DNA from: an uncultured Cohaesibacter sp.
GTDB lineage: Bacteria > Pseudomonadota > Alphaproteobacteria > Rhizobiales > Cohaesibacteraceae
Assembly: GCF_963676485.1 (NCBI RefSeq)
Contig: NZ_OY781114.1
Location: 3,054,501 to 3,118,500 of the forward strand
Direction: 5' to 3'
Length of the DNA stretch: 64,000 nt
A program made the position numbers and the translations under genes. Below, piece after piece: positions 31,835 through 42,972 of this stretch (its first letter is position 1; each line of letters starts with the position of its first letter). The notes beneath the pieces were generated by a model. The model ran no database searches, had not been told where the DNA came from, and saw only the letters and a program-made list of their open reading frames with translations.

Positions 31835-31885
31835 GAATAACCGCATTTTTTTTGTTCCGGCTGAATGGTCAGCCGAAAGAGCGCT

Positions 31886-32029
31886 TTAGCCTATCGGATT
31901 GATAAGGGTATTCACGACAGCGCGGTCGGACATGTTGACTGCTGGGCGCCAATGGTAGCGAGCAGTTTTCTTGCTTTTCTTCAGGAACTTCATCATGGCC
32001 TTGCTCCGGTTTGATGAATTTTTAGACAT
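31886..32029 (-). CDS. Possible small basic protein
   Basis: 47 codons from ATG 32029: MSKNSSNRSKAMMKFLKKSK, then ARYHWRPAVNMSDRAVVNTL. The strong terminator 50 bp after the stop fits a real short gene. No family is known to me. The low-complexity basic start makes chance coding possible. Confidence 0.35.
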   Translation of the reverse strand: MSKNSSNRSKAMMKFLKKSKKTARYHWRPAVNMSDRAVVNTLINPIG

Positions 32030-32953
32030 TAAATGCTGAAAAAAGCAGCACATATTTTGAATTTGCGCCCATATTCCTGATAAACCAATAGGAATATAGT
32101 GAAAATCTTGCATATCAGCTATGTGTTTTCTGGATTTCTATAAAAGAACAATAACATCAAATAATTAATAAATCACATGGAGACGATTTGTCGCTATTTT
32201 CTGGTTGATAAGTTTGCGCCCTTGCGCACTAAAAATAAGGTCTTTGATATGTCTAATAAATTGGCGTGTCTATTAATTATGCAGATTTTACCTTGTTCAT
32301 GCCTAATTTTTCGCCGCAAAAAATAAAGGCTTTTGATTGACCTTGTTGCTCTCTTGAGAGCGATTGAAAGCTTCTTTCTTTTGCTGTGCATCAAACGATG
32401 TAAGATTGCTTGTATGTTGCCTAGTCTTTGCTATTTGACCTTATGCAAAAATGCGTTGGTTCTGCATCAGCTGCGTACAAATTTTTTAGGGGGTATCTAG
32501 GGCTCATTTCGGCTCTGATCAGGTGGTCGCTGCGTCTCGTGGCTGATTCCATGGCGTCCAAAGGAGGCGGAATGGTGATTGGCGCTTTGACTATCAAAGA
32601 CCGTCATATGCGGTTTAAGCGGCATCATTCGGCCGTCGGTCTGCCCGATATCATTTAGTTAAGCCAAATATGCCAATTTGGTGAATTTTACAAAATATAA
32701 TTCTGTTATTTAGTCTGTTAAAATATAATGTGACGTATAGACAGGGTTCGAAGGCTGTGATAGCTGAAGGCTAACGACGAGGAGAGACCTTTGATGATGC
32801 TACGACGACGGACATTGTAAACCCAGTTGGCGCAGGAGTGCTTGAGCGCGGTGTTTTATGACAATGAAAGCTGGCCCGCTTCGCAGTGCCGTCAAATCCG
32901 AGCATCAAACAAGGCATCGCCGCATATGCGGTCATAAAAACGGAAATCCCCCA
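32030..32953. other. Gene-free A+T-rich region
   Basis: About 920 bases without a coding frame I can support. It is distinctly A+T-rich (32100-32450 and 32660-32740), with no strong hairpins or repeats seen. A frame at 32428-32658 looks random. It may hold the promoter of the acetyltransferase gene or a small RNA. Confidence 0.35.
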
Positions 32954-33454
32954 ATGTGTCAGTTAGACTTTACCCTTGAGCGCGAGCTGCCGCTTCATGT
33001 GAGTGCTATCGAACAGTTGCATCGCGATGCATTCGGTCCCGGTCGTTTTGCGAGGACTGCCTTTCGCGTGCGTGAAGCGGTTGAGCCGGAGCCATCCTTG
33101 AGCTTTGTGGCTACGTCTCATGGCCATCTGGCCGGGTCTGTGCGATTGTCTCCTATCCGGATCGGGGCGTGTCGCGCTTTGTTGTTGGGGCCGCTGGCCG
33201 TCAATCCCGATTTCAAGAGCAAGGGGGCTGGCAAGCTTTTGATGGAGCGAGCCATTCATGACGCCAAGGAGCTGGACTATTGCGCGATTTTGCTGGTTGG
33301 CGATTATGACTATTATGCGCGGTTTGGGTTTGAGCGCGTGCCCATGGGCGAGATTGTCATGCCCGGGCCGGTTGATCCTCTGCGTCTTCTGCTTTTGCCC
33401 TTTGACGACAAGGCTGCGGGGCAATGCAAGGGGCAGGTTAAGCCTGGTCTTTGA
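32954..33454 (+). CDS. GNAT-family N-acetyltransferase
   Basis: 166 residues from ATG 32954; the open frame reaches further up but without SD or homologous look. The acetyl-CoA site is LGPLAVNPDFKSKGAGKLLM (Q/R-x-x-G-x-G/A variant), followed by ILLVGDYDYYARFGFERV, characteristic of the YhbS-like branch. It transfers acetyl groups to an unknown amine. Confidence 0.85.
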   Translation: MCQLDFTLERELPLHVSAIEQLHRDAFGPGRFARTAFRVREAVEPEPSLSFVATSHGHLAGSVRLSPIRIGACRALLLGPLAVNPDFKSKGAGKLLMERAIHDAKELDYCAILLVGDYDYYARFGFERVPMGEIVMPGPVDPLRLLLLPFDDKAAGQCKGQVKPGL

Positions 33455-33590
33455 TGGCTGCGGCTTGGCTGGGCCATTTGAGAATTTCGTTGCGCTCTCT
33501 GACTAGTGTCCTATATTCCTTGAGGTTTCCTTGTGTTGTGTGACGCGTATGTGCACGCTCGATCAAGGGTAATCTGGGCTTTGGAGCGCA

Positions 33591-34259
33591 ATGAACGACA
33601 AGCAACATCAGCAAGAAAAGCGTAGAGACGCGGCCTCTGCGGGAGAGGGCGCGGCCCCATTGGCGGACATGCCTGCCAGTTTATCTGCGCTGATAGAACG
33701 GGCCGGAGACAACCGGCCTGCGCCTCCTGTGGAGCAATGGCATCCTGATTTCTGTGGCGATATCGATATCCGCATCGCTAGCGACGGGACATGGTTCTAT
33801 CAGGGGACGCCCATTCTGCGTGATGCTCTGGTGCGGCTATTTGCTTCGGTTCTTCGTAAGGATGAAGACGGGCGCATCTATCTTGTAACCCCCGTTGAAA
33901 AGCTCTGCATTGTCGTTGAGGATGCTCCCTTTCTGGCTGTTGAAATGGCCTTTGAGGGTGATGCGTCGGAGGGCGACGGGCGCTTGGTTTTTCGCACCAA
34001 TGTAGGCGATCTTGTGCCGCTTGATGGTGAGCATCCGATCCGGTTTGCGCTTGAGGAGCAAACCCAAGGCCTCAAGGCCTATCTGCGTGTGCGTGGTCGG
34101 CTTGAGGCGCTGGTTACCCGGGCCTTGATGTTCGATCTGGTGGCTCGTGCCGAGGAAGGGACTGGGGACGCATGCGGCCATTATGGTATTCGCAGTGGCG
34201 ATCGCTTCTTTCCCATTTGTTCAATGGAAGAATTGGCCATGCTTGAAGGTATGGCTTGA
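33591..34259 (+). CDS. DUF1285 family protein
   Basis: 222 residues. WHPDFCGDIDIRIASDGTWF, GTPILRDALVRLFASVLRKD, YLVTPVEKLCIVVEDAPFLA and a C-terminal YGIRSGDRFFPI are the pattern of DUF1285. Function is unknown. It starts an operon with a NUDIX hydrolase, DUF6111 and cca, an order conserved in alphaproteobacteria. The next gene begins nine bases after its stop. Confidence 0.88.
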   Translation: MNDKQHQQEKRRDAASAGEGAAPLADMPASLSALIERAGDNRPAPPVEQWHPDFCGDIDIRIASDGTWFYQGTPILRDALVRLFASVLRKDEDGRIYLVTPVEKLCIVVEDAPFLAVEMAFEGDASEGDGRLVFRTNVGDLVPLDGEHPIRFALEEQTQGLKAYLRVRGRLEALVTRALMFDLVARAEEGTGDACGHYGIRSGDRFFPICSMEELAMLEGMA

Positions 34260-34268
34260 GGGAATGGA

Positions 34269-34898
34269 ATGACGGATTTTTCAGCTCTTGAGTTTCGTCA
34301 ACGGGTTGTTGAGGCTTTGGCGCGTGATACCGAGAGCCATCGCTCGCCGGTGGAGCAGACGCCAATCAAGGACCTGGCCTGGCATGAAGGCGAAGTGACC
34401 GCGCTCAAGGATGCGGCCGTTCTCATTCCGATTGTTGACCGGGGGCGGGAGGCAACGATTATCCTTACCCAGCGCACCAGTCATTTGCCCTCTCATGCCG
34501 GGCAGATTGCCTTTCCCGGCGGCAAGGTGGATGACGGAGATGATTCTCCGCAAGGGGCTGCCTTGAGGGAAGCGGATGAAGAAATCGGTCTGGCGTCACG
34601 GTATGTTGATACTTTCGGATTGCTCCGACCCTATATTTCCTCCACCGGGTATCGGATTTTTCCGGTTCTCTCTACCGTTCAGTCCGGTTTCGATCTGGTG
34701 CCAAACCCTTGTGAAGTCGATGAAATTTTCGAAGTGCCCCTGCGCTTTCTGATGGACCCTGCCAATCACCAAAGAAAGAGCGGGGAGTGGCGAGGAAAAA
34801 CGAGACATTACTTTGCAATGCCCTACAAGGATCACTATATCTGGGGGGTTACCGCTGGAATTCTCCGAAACCTTTACGAGACGGTCTATCATTCATGA
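34269..34898 (+). CDS. NUDIX hydrolase, CoA pyrophosphatase-like
   Basis: 209 residues. The NUDIX box is GKVDDGDDSPQGAALREADEEIG (G-x5-E/D-x7-R-E-x-x-E-E-x-G), and the preceding LTQRTSHLPSHAGQIAFPGG is the UPF0035 mark of CoA pyrophosphatases (NudL type). It would cleave CoA or related nucleotides. It overlaps the next gene by four bases. Confidence 0.9.
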   Translation: MTDFSALEFRQRVVEALARDTESHRSPVEQTPIKDLAWHEGEVTALKDAAVLIPIVDRGREATIILTQRTSHLPSHAGQIAFPGGKVDDGDDSPQGAALREADEEIGLASRYVDTFGLLRPYISSTGYRIFPVLSTVQSGFDLVPNPCEVDEIFEVPLRFLMDPANHQRKSGEWRGKTRHYFAMPYKDHYIWGVTAGILRNLYETVYHS

Positions 34899-35158
34899 TC
34901 CGCGTCATCATAACGCAAGTTATTCTTTTCCTGCTGCCATTCATTCTTTATGCGGCTTACCTTTTTCTGACCAGAAAAATCAACAAGCGGGCATGGATTG
35001 ATGCGCCTCGATACTGGCTCGTTCTGGCTGGCGTGGTCTTCTGTCTGGTTGGCTTTATCGTCATGTCGCTGGTCAACAACAATTCATTGAACGGAACCTA
35101 TGTTCCGGCCCATTTCGACGGGGACAAGGTTGTTCCCGGGCAAATCATGAGTGAGTGA
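34895..35158 (+). CDS. DUF6111 membrane protein
   Basis: 87 residues with two membrane segments (about 5-25, QVILFLLPFILYAAYLFL; 41-62, WLVLAGVVFCLVGFIVMSLV) and a short periplasmic end with YVPAHFDGDKVVPG. ATGA overlaps at both ends show tight coupling between the NUDIX gene and cca. Confidence 0.8.
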   Translation: MIRVIITQVILFLLPFILYAAYLFLTRKINKRAWIDAPRYWLVLAGVVFCLVGFIVMSLVNNNSLNGTYVPAHFDGDKVVPGQIMSE

Positions 35159-36405
35159 TGTGCGGCCAAGACTATAGCTGTGTTGTTGCCGATGAACCGG
35201 CGTTTCAATGGCGGCACGATCCTGCTTTGCAGAGGCTTTTCTCCCTGGTCAATCGCGATGGGGAAGAAGTGCGCGTTGTCGGCGGAGCCGTGCGCAATTC
35301 CCTGCTTGGGGCGAAGGTCTCCGAGATCGACTGCGCCACCACTGCGGAGCCGGATAAGATCATGGCATGGGCGCAAGAGGCTGGCATCAAGGCGATCCCC
35401 ACCGGCATCGATCATGGCACCGTAACGCTTGTCATTGATGGGCGTCCCTTTGAGCTGACCACTCTGCGCACAGATATTGAAACCGATGGACGCCACGCCG
35501 AAGTGGCTTTCGGACGGGATTGGGTCGGGGATGCCCACCGGCGTGATTTCACGATGAATGCGGTTTATATGGATGCTGCCGGGCGGCTTTATGATCCTGT
35601 CGGGCAAGGCATCAAGGACGCGCGTGCGCGCCATGTGCGTTTCATCGGTGATGCCAACCAGCGGATTGCTGAAGACTATTTGCGCGTGCTGCGCTTTTTC
35701 CGTTTCTTCTCTCAATATGGCGAGCGTTTTGAAGAGGGCGACTATCAAGCCTGCATTGCCGCACAAGCTTCGCTGGCAACGCTCTCGGCAGAGCGCGTGG
35801 GGGCAGAAATGACCAAGCTGTTGGAAGGGCCATTTTCTGTCAGGGCCCTTCATGCGATGCATAAGGGGGGGATGCTAACGGGATTGCTGGCCTGTGTGCC
35901 TCATCTGGCGCGTTTTACGCGCCTTAAAGCACTGGCAGCCCAGCTTTATCTCAAGCCAGATTTCAATGTGCTGCTGACAGCCCTGTGCGTCGATGTACGT
36001 GAAGACGCCGAGCGGCTCGCCAAGACCCTCCGTTTACCCAATCGCAACCGCGATGCGATGATGCGCATGGCAAAGACGGTGTGCAGCATCGTGGCCATAG
36101 ATGAACAGGTGCTAGAGCAACTTGCCTATATGCATGGCAAGGAGACCGCACGCGATTTGGTGTTGCTGGCGCTGGCACGGAGGCAGATTTCGCCCGATCT
36201 GACAAAGCTTTCCATGTTGCTGCGCGATATTGCGCTATGGACCGTTCCCGTCTTTCCGCTCAATGGGCGCGACTTGATCGATAAGGGCATGAAGCCGGGG
36301 CCTCAGATCGGCAGCCATCTGGACCAATTGGAAAAGGCTTGGGTCGCCAGCGGATTTGCGCTAAGCAAAGGGCGATTGCTGTCCATGGCCAGATCTTTGC
36401 ATTAG
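35155..36405 (+). CDS. cca: CCA tRNA nucleotidyltransferase
   Basis: 416 residues. The class II nucleotidyltransferase core is VVGGAVRNSLLG, then EIDCATTAEPD (the usual D-x-D is E-x-D here), RTDIETDGRHAEVAFGRDWV, RRDFTMNAVYMD and EDYLRVLRFFRFFSQYG. It adds or repairs the CCA end of tRNAs; since the tRNA seen here encodes CCA, repair is the likely role. The helical C-terminal region is complete. It is the last gene of the DUF1285 operon. Confidence 0.92.
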   Translation: MMCGQDYSCVVADEPAFQWRHDPALQRLFSLVNRDGEEVRVVGGAVRNSLLGAKVSEIDCATTAEPDKIMAWAQEAGIKAIPTGIDHGTVTLVIDGRPFELTTLRTDIETDGRHAEVAFGRDWVGDAHRRDFTMNAVYMDAAGRLYDPVGQGIKDARARHVRFIGDANQRIAEDYLRVLRFFRFFSQYGERFEEGDYQACIAAQASLATLSAERVGAEMTKLLEGPFSVRALHAMHKGGMLTGLLACVPHLARFTRLKALAAQLYLKPDFNVLLTALCVDVREDAERLAKTLRLPNRNRDAMMRMAKTVCSIVAIDEQVLEQLAYMHGKETARDLVLLALARRQISPDLTKLSMLLRDIALWTVPVFPLNGRDLIDKGMKPGPQIGSHLDQLEKAWVASGFALSKGRLLSMARSLH

Positions 36406-36493
36406 GACCCTTTCGGCACCAGCTCTGTTGAGAGCTGGCTGAGCGGTCGGGCTCGGCTTCAAGCTCTTGCCTGTTTCTTCCCGGAGTTGTTTC

Positions 36494-37150
36494 TTGTTTC
36501 CTGCTCTCGTTATTTTTGATTGTGATGGTGTGCTTGTTGATAGCGAGACCCCTGCCAATGAAGTGCTGGTTGCCAATCTGGCGCGCCATGGCATGACACT
36601 CTCGCTTGAGGAGGCCGAACAAAAGTTTGTTGGCGGTACGTTGCAGACCGCGTTTGAAACGCTCAAGGCGATGGGTGCGGATTTGCCAGACGATTGGTGC
36701 TCCGACTATCGCAAGGAGCTGCATGAAAGATTGCGACAGGGTGTCGAGCCGATTGCCGGTGTCATCGCAGTTCTGGATCTGCTGGATGGCGAGGGCGTGC
36801 CCTATTGCGTGGCGTCCAATGGATCGGATGAAAAGATGGCGATCACATTGGGGCAGACCGGCCTGTGGGAGCGATTTGACGGGCGGCGCTTTTCTGCAAA
36901 GACAATCGGCATAGCCAAGCCTGAGCCGGGGCTCTATCTGGCCGCAGCAAAGGCCATGGGGGCGAGGCCGGATCAATGTGCTGTGGTGGAAGACAGCGTT
37001 AGCGGTGTGCTTGCTGCCAGGCGGGCAGGGATGCGCTGCTTTGGTTATGCTCCAAAGGGCTCTGGTGAGGCGCTCTCGGCCCATGGAGCCCTGCTTTTCA
37101 ATGCTATGAGCCAATTGCCCCGATTGCTGAACCTGCATAGCAAGGATTGA
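36494..37150 (+). CDS. HAD-superfamily phosphatase (subfamily IA)
   Basis: 218 residues. TTG 36494 with GGAG seven bases upstream gives MFPALVIFDCDGVLVDSE, the usual start of the family; no ATG is nearby. Motif I is D-x-D (FDCDGVLVDSE), motif II VASNGS, motif III the Lys in GIAKPEPG, motif IV VVEDSVSG. It resembles the phosphoglycolate phosphatase/beta-phosphoglucomutase group; substrate unknown. Confidence 0.85.
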   Translation: MFPALVIFDCDGVLVDSETPANEVLVANLARHGMTLSLEEAEQKFVGGTLQTAFETLKAMGADLPDDWCSDYRKELHERLRQGVEPIAGVIAVLDLLDGEGVPYCVASNGSDEKMAITLGQTGLWERFDGRRFSAKTIGIAKPEPGLYLAAAKAMGARPDQCAVVEDSVSGVLAARRAGMRCFGYAPKGSGEALSAHGALLFNAMSQLPRLLNLHSKD

Positions 37151-37188
37151 GCGAAGCGATGTCGCTTTGCGCTTAGTTGCTCTTTTGT

Positions 37189-38137
<949 letters not shown>

Positions 38138-38141
<4 letters not shown>

Positions 38142-38599
38142 TAAGATCTCACTTGCCGCAGGGCTTCGGTGGTTATCATTGCTGTCGAGATGGCCAGATT
38201 GAGCGACCGTTCACCCTCGTGCATGGGAATGGTGATGCGGTCGGTCACATAGTCATGCACCTCATCGGGGACACCGGCGGATTCTCTGCCAAAGAGAAGA
38301 ATGTCTCCGTCCTGATATGTCATTTCATAAAAGGATGCATGTGTCTTTGTGGTGGAGAGCAGAAGCCGTTTGCCGCTTTCCTGTTGCCAGTCTTTGAAGT
38401 GGTTCCATGAAATATGCTTGGTGAAACTGGCGCGTTCCAGATAATCCATGCCCGCGCGGCGCAGGGTCCGGTCGTTGAGCGTGAAGCCGCATGGTTCAAT
38501 AATGTGAACATGCAGATCCAGACAGGTGGCCATTCTCAGGATGGTTCCCGTGTTTTGCGGTATATCCGGCTGGAAAAGGGCAATATCTATAGTGGTCAT
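38138..38599 (-). CDS. trmL: tRNA (cytidine/uridine-34 2'-O)-methyltransferase
   Basis: 153 residues of the SPOUT family: [54 protein letters not shown] and the knot-forming [18 protein letters not shown]. It methylates the wobble ribose of tRNA-Leu isoacceptors. It is coded upstream of hemF in one operon. Confidence 0.95.
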
Positions 38600-38738
38600 G
38601 GCTTGGTTTTACAGCCTTGGCCGTGAATCACAATGGAAATGTTTCTGCTGTCGACTGGAAATTGCCCGCCTCCCAAGTCTGTTAGGCTACGGTGAGAGAG
38701 GGGCGCAATGTCCATATTTGCCCAAAGGCGCACCTGCG

Positions 38739-38754
38739 TGTGATTAATATCACA
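38739..38754. promoter_or_regulatory. CRP/FNR-family operator
   Basis: TGTGAT-N4-ATCACA with perfect 6-bp arms; it also fits TGTGA-N6-TCACA, the CRP consensus. It lies about 185 bp upstream of the ABC exporter start and on the far side of trmL's promoter region (trmL starts at 38599), so either gene could be controlled. Confidence 0.55.
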
Positions 38755-38936
38755 GCACAGCTCATAACTGTGTTCAGAATTATTCGTGCTTATTTTTTCA
38801 TCAAAGCTGATATATGCTGCGCGTTAAATACATCAATGCGTGCGCTTTGCGATCTGATGATCTGCGCCTTATCGCGCGCGTGTTTTCTCACTTCTTTTTT
38901 GTCGTAACAGGACCGGGGGTTCCCGGTAGCATCGTG

Positions 38937-40760
38937 ATGTTTTCCTTTTTCGAAAAGCTGGTTGATCCGTTTGCTGACTATAGTCTTGAGCAGCCGCCAC
39001 AAGGCTTCTGGGCTTTCATGTGGTATTACACCCGCCCTGTGGCTCCCTATATCGTGGTCGTTTCAATCATCACTGCCCTGATTGCCATTATCGAGGTCAG
39101 CCTGTTTGGTTTTGTCGGTGATCTGGTGAACTGGTTTGCTGGCAGTGATAGGGCGACTTTCATGGCGGATCATGGCGGCGATCTGATCTGGATGGGTGTG
39201 TTGTTGCTTGTCATCATGCCCGGCTTGGAGGCGATCTGGCAGATCCTTTTCCATCAGACAGTGATGGGCAACTATCCCATGTCGATCCGCTGGCGGCTGC
39301 ATCGCTATTTGCTGCGCCAGTCAATGGAATTCTATCAGGATGAATTCGCCGGTCGCGTGGCGCAGAAGGTGATGCAGACAGCGCTTGCTGTGCGCGAGGT
39401 GGTATCCCGTCTGGCCGATGTCTTCGTTTATGTGAGCGTCTATTTTCTCTCGGCACTGTATCTCATCAGCGATGCCAAGTGGCAATTGGCTGTGCCTATG
39501 GTCCTCTGGATCTTCGGCTATATCGGGACGTTGGTCTATTTCGTGCCAAAGTTGCGCGATATTTCGAGAGCGCAGGCTGATGCCCGTTCGGAAATGGTGG
39601 GCAAGGTGGTTGATGCCTATTCCAACATTTCCGTTGTGAAGCTGTTTTCCCATGCCGCGCGTGAAGACAATTATGCCAAGGAGTCGATGACCGGCTTCAT
39701 GAATAATGTCTATTCGATGATGCGTCTGGTGACGATCATGGAAATCACGCTGAAGACGATGAATAACCTGCTGTTGTTCAGCTCCGTCGGGGTTGGTATC
39801 TATTTCTGGCTGGACGGGTTGGTGCAGCCCGGGGATATTGCTCTGGTTGCCGGGCTGGTCATGCGTTTGCTTGGTATGTCCGAATGGATCCTGTGGGAAA
39901 TTAGCGGTGTGTTCGAGAATATCGGCACCGTTCAAGATGGCATAGGAACAATGTCCCAGCCGCAATTGGTGCGGGATGCCCATGATGCCAAGCATCTGCG
40001 CGTCGAGCGTGGGGAAATCACCTTTGACAAGGTCTGTTTTGATTATGGCAAGGACGAGCCGGTCATTAACGGACTGGATCTGACCATTCGCCCAGGTGAA
40101 AAAATCGGGCTCGTTGGTCGCTCGGGTGCTGGCAAATCAACCATGATCAATCTGCTGTTGCGCTTCTATGACCTCAATTCCGGTGCGATCCGCATTGATG
40201 GCCAGAATATCTCTGATGTGCGGCAGGATAGCCTGAGGGCGCAGATCGGTGTTGTCACCCAGGATACGTCTCTGCTGCATCGAACGGTGCTGGAGAATAT
40301 CATCTACGGTCTTGAAGGGGCCAGCGAAGAGGAAGCCTACAAGGCGGCGGAACAGGCTCAGGCGCTTGATTTCATCAAGGGGCTGGAAGATCGCTATGGC
40401 AACAAGGGCATGCATGCCGAGGTGGGCGAACGGGGCATCAAATTGTCCGGCGGGCAGCGCCAACGCATCGCCATTGCGCGGGTTTTGCTCAAGAATGCGC
40501 CTATTCTCGTGCTTGATGAGGCCACTTCGGCTCTCGATTCCGAGGTGGAGGCGGCCATTCAGGACAGTCTCAATCTGCTGATGAAGGACAAGACCGTTCT
40601 GGCCATCGCACACAGGCTTTCGACCATTGCCTCCATGGACCGTTTGATTGTCATGGACAAAGGACGGATCGTGGAAATGGGCCGCCATGAGGAACTGCTG
40701 GAGCAGGGTGGTCTTTATGCTTCCCTATGGGACAGACAATCAGGCGGTTTCATCGCCTGA
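38937..40760 (+). CDS. ABC exporter, fused membrane and ATPase domains
   Basis: 607 residues from ATG 38937 (MFSFFEKLVDPFADYSLEQP). An N-terminal six-helix ABC membrane domain (about 40-340) is followed by the ATPase: Walker A LVGRSGAGKST, Q-loop VTQDT, signature KLSGGQRQRIAIAR, Walker B ILVLDEATSALDSE, switch His in IAHRLST. It is a half-size exporter that should work as a dimer; the sequence resembles the MsbA/multidrug type, substrate unknown. Upstream frames to 38814 lack an SD. Confidence 0.92.
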   Translation: MFSFFEKLVDPFADYSLEQPPQGFWAFMWYYTRPVAPYIVVVSIITALIAIIEVSLFGFVGDLVNWFAGSDRATFMADHGGDLIWMGVLLLVIMPGLEAIWQILFHQTVMGNYPMSIRWRLHRYLLRQSMEFYQDEFAGRVAQKVMQTALAVREVVSRLADVFVYVSVYFLSALYLISDAKWQLAVPMVLWIFGYIGTLVYFVPKLRDISRAQADARSEMVGKVVDAYSNISVVKLFSHAAREDNYAKESMTGFMNNVYSMMRLVTIMEITLKTMNNLLLFSSVGVGIYFWLDGLVQPGDIALVAGLVMRLLGMSEWILWEISGVFENIGTVQDGIGTMSQPQLVRDAHDAKHLRVERGEITFDKVCFDYGKDEPVINGLDLTIRPGEKIGLVGRSGAGKSTMINLLLRFYDLNSGAIRIDGQNISDVRQDSLRAQIGVVTQDTSLLHRTVLENIIYGLEGASEEEAYKAAEQAQALDFIKGLEDRYGNKGMHAEVGERGIKLSGGQRQRIAIARVLLKNAPILVLDEATSALDSEVEAAIQDSLNLLMKDKTVLAIAHRLSTIASMDRLIVMDKGRIVEMGRHEELLEQGGLYASLWDRQSGGFIA

Positions 40761-41141
40761 TTGTTAAAATCCGGCCTTTTGGCGGGTGTTGGTCTGTTTT
40801 CCACTAGAATCATTCCAATAAAAAGGTAGAAGGCTTGCGGATGCGCGCACAGTTGCAAAGACTTGGATAAGTAGTAGTCCTGCGGTGTTTTGCCAAATTT
40901 TCGCCGATATAAGACGAATTTGTCAGGCCAAACTGCTGAAAATTGGCAGTTTCTGGGATTTGTCTCTCTAGACAACATCAGCGATCAATGTAAAAAGTGT
41001 TTGACTGGGCTCGGTAAAGTGTACGAGCACCGGTGAAATTGGCTCGCCGCGATTTTGGGACTTTATCGTTTCGCAAGAGACGTGATTATTTGGAGGCGCG
41101 GGCGAGCTGGAGTTGGACACTGGCTAGAAGAGGACCTCGTC
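40761..41141. other. Intergenic region upstream of the bc1 operon
   Basis: No gene is supported. It contains a hairpin AAACTGC/GCAGTTT (40930-40936 with 40946-40952) and probably the petABC promoter. Frames that extend the Rieske gene to 41055 are open but unlikely. Confidence 0.4.
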
Positions 41142-41666
41142 TTGGCTACCAGCGAAAGGGAAGAACCAACCCGCCGCGACTTTCTTTATGTCGCGACCGG
41201 AGCGTTTGGGGCCGTCGGCGCAGCTGCGCTCGCTTGGCCATTTATTGACCAGATGAACCCCGATGCCAGCGCCGTGGCGCTTTCATCCATTGAAGTGGAC
41301 ATTTCCTCCATCGAAATGGGACAAAGCCTCACTGTAAAATGGCGCGGCAAACCGGTATTCATCCGGCATAGAACCGACAAAGAGATTGAAGAGGCCAAGG
41401 CTGTCAATGTAGCCGACCTTCGCGATCCTCAGACCGATGAAGAGCGCACGAAGCCTGGCAAGGAACAGTGGCTGATCATGATCGGTATCTGCACGCATCT
41501 GGGGTGCGTGCCGGAAGGACAGAAGGGCGACTATGATGGTTGGTTCTGTCCGTGTCACGGGTCGCACTATGATAGCGCTGGTCGGATTCGCCAGGGGCCT
41601 GCGCCACTCAATTTGCAGTTGCCACCCTATCAGTTTGTTAGCGATACCCTGATCAAAATCGGCTGA
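41142..41666 (+). CDS. petA: Rieske iron-sulfur subunit of the bc1 complex
   Basis: 174 residues. TTG 41142 with GAGG eight bases upstream gives a normal-length protein starting [20 protein letters not shown], whose twin-arginine R-R-D-F-L and following membrane helix ([16 protein letters not shown]) are the usual N-terminus. The 2Fe-2S ligands are in CTHLGC and CPCHGS. It passes electrons from ubiquinol to cytochrome c1 at the periplasmic face. Same operon as petB and petC. Confidence 0.94.
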   Translation: MATSEREEPTRRDFLYVATGAFGAVGAAALAWPFIDQMNPDASAVALSSIEVDISSIEMGQSLTVKWRGKPVFIRHRTDKEIEEAKAVNVADLRDPQTDEERTKPGKEQWLIMIGICTHLGCVPEGQKGDYDGWFCPCHGSHYDSAGRIRQGPAPLNLQLPPYQFVSDTLIKIG

Positions 41667-41695
41667 CGCCCGCAAATGTCTTAAGGAGACCAGTC

Positions 41696-42949
41696 ATGAG
41701 CGGACATTCGACCTTCGAGCCGCAGAACGGGTTTTTGAAATGGATGGAAAGTCGCCTGCCGATTGCCGGCTTGGTGCACTCTTCTTTCATTGCTTACCCT
41801 GTTCCCAAGAACCTTAATTATTTCTGGACTTTCGGCGCCATTCTCGCCGTGTGCCTTGTGGCGCAGATCGTGACCGGCATTGTGCTGGTCATGCATTATG
41901 TGCCCAACACCACGCTGGCCTTTGCGTCTGTCGAGCATATCATGCGCGACGTGAACTGGGGCTGGATGCTGCGTTACATGCATTCCAACGGCGCATCCAT
42001 GTTCTTCATCGCCGTTTATGTCCATATTTTCCGTGGCCTCTATTATGGGTCCTACAAGGCCCCGCGCGAAGTGGTCTGGATTCTGGGCGTCGTGATCTTT
42101 TTGCTGATGATGGCAACCGGCTTCATGGGTTATGTGCTGCCTTGGGGGCAGATGTCCTTCTGGGGTGCTACGGTTATTACCAACCTGTTCTCTGCCTTCC
42201 CATATGTCGGTGATGCGATTGTGACGCTTCTCTGGGGTGGCTTCTCGGTCGATAACCCTACGCTCAACCGCTTCTTCTCATTGCACTATCTGCTGCCATT
42301 CATGCTGGTTGGCGTGGTGGCCCTGCATATCTGGGCTTTCCATGTGGTCGGCAACAACAACCCGACCGGTGTTGAAGTGAAAGACAGCAATGATACGGTG
42401 CCGTTCACTCCGTATTATACGATCAAGGATCTCTTCGCGATTGTCGTCTTCCTGGTGTTCTTTGCCTGGATGATGTTCATGGTGCCAAACTTCATGGGGC
42501 ATCCGGATAACTATATCCCGGCCAATCCTATGGTCACGCCACCGCACATCGTGCCTGAATGGTACTTCCTGCCGTTCTATGCGATCCTGCGAGCAATTCC
42601 GGACAAGCTCTTTGGTGTGCTGGCGATGTTCGGAGCGATCGGCGTGTTGTTTGTATTGCCGTGGCTCGATTCATCCAAGGTTCGCTCCATGAATTATCGT
42701 CCGCTGGGGCGTCAGTTCTTCTGGATCTTCGTTGTGGTCTGTATCGGGCTGGGCTATCTGGGTGGCAAGCCGGCTGAGGGCAGCTATGTCCTTTGGGCGC
42801 GCATCTTCACGGTCTACTATTTCGCCTACTTCCTGGTCATCCTGCCAGTGCTTGGTTTCATTGAGAAACCGAAGCCTCTGCCGGCATCGATCAACGAAGC
42901 AGTCTTGGCCAAACATGGTGACTCTGCTGTGGCAGAGGCAAAAGCCTGA
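41696..42949 (+). CDS. petB: Cytochrome b subunit of the bc1 complex
   Basis: 417 residues, AAGGAG before the ATG. Eight or so membrane helices, the heme-binding His pairs in [14 protein letters not shown] and [18 protein letters not shown], and the Qo-site PEWY motif in [14 protein letters not shown] are present. It carries both b hemes and the quinone sites. The length fits the alphaproteobacterial type without fusion to c1. Confidence 0.96.
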   Translation: MSGHSTFEPQNGFLKWMESRLPIAGLVHSSFIAYPVPKNLNYFWTFGAILAVCLVAQIVTGIVLVMHYVPNTTLAFASVEHIMRDVNWGWMLRYMHSNGASMFFIAVYVHIFRGLYYGSYKAPREVVWILGVVIFLLMMATGFMGYVLPWGQMSFWGATVITNLFSAFPYVGDAIVTLLWGGFSVDNPTLNRFFSLHYLLPFMLVGVVALHIWAFHVVGNNNPTGVEVKDSNDTVPFTPYYTIKDLFAIVVFLVFFAWMMFMVPNFMGHPDNYIPANPMVTPPHIVPEWYFLPFYAILRAIPDKLFGVLAMFGAIGVLFVLPWLDSSKVRSMNYRPLGRQFFWIFVVVCIGLGYLGGKPAEGSYVLWARIFTVYYFAYFLVILPVLGFIEKPKPLPASINEAVLAKHGDSAVAEAKA

Positions 42950-42972
42950 ACGAGCGAGGAAAGGGAAGACCC

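Noticed and set aside
32428-32658. 76-codon frame in the A+T-rich gap
   Set aside because: No SD, no domain, and composition like random translation of this region.
41055-41141. Longer N-terminus for the Rieske protein from ATG 41055
   Set aside because: It would put 29 extra residues ahead of the twin-arginine signal; TTG 41142 has a good SD and gives the normal length.
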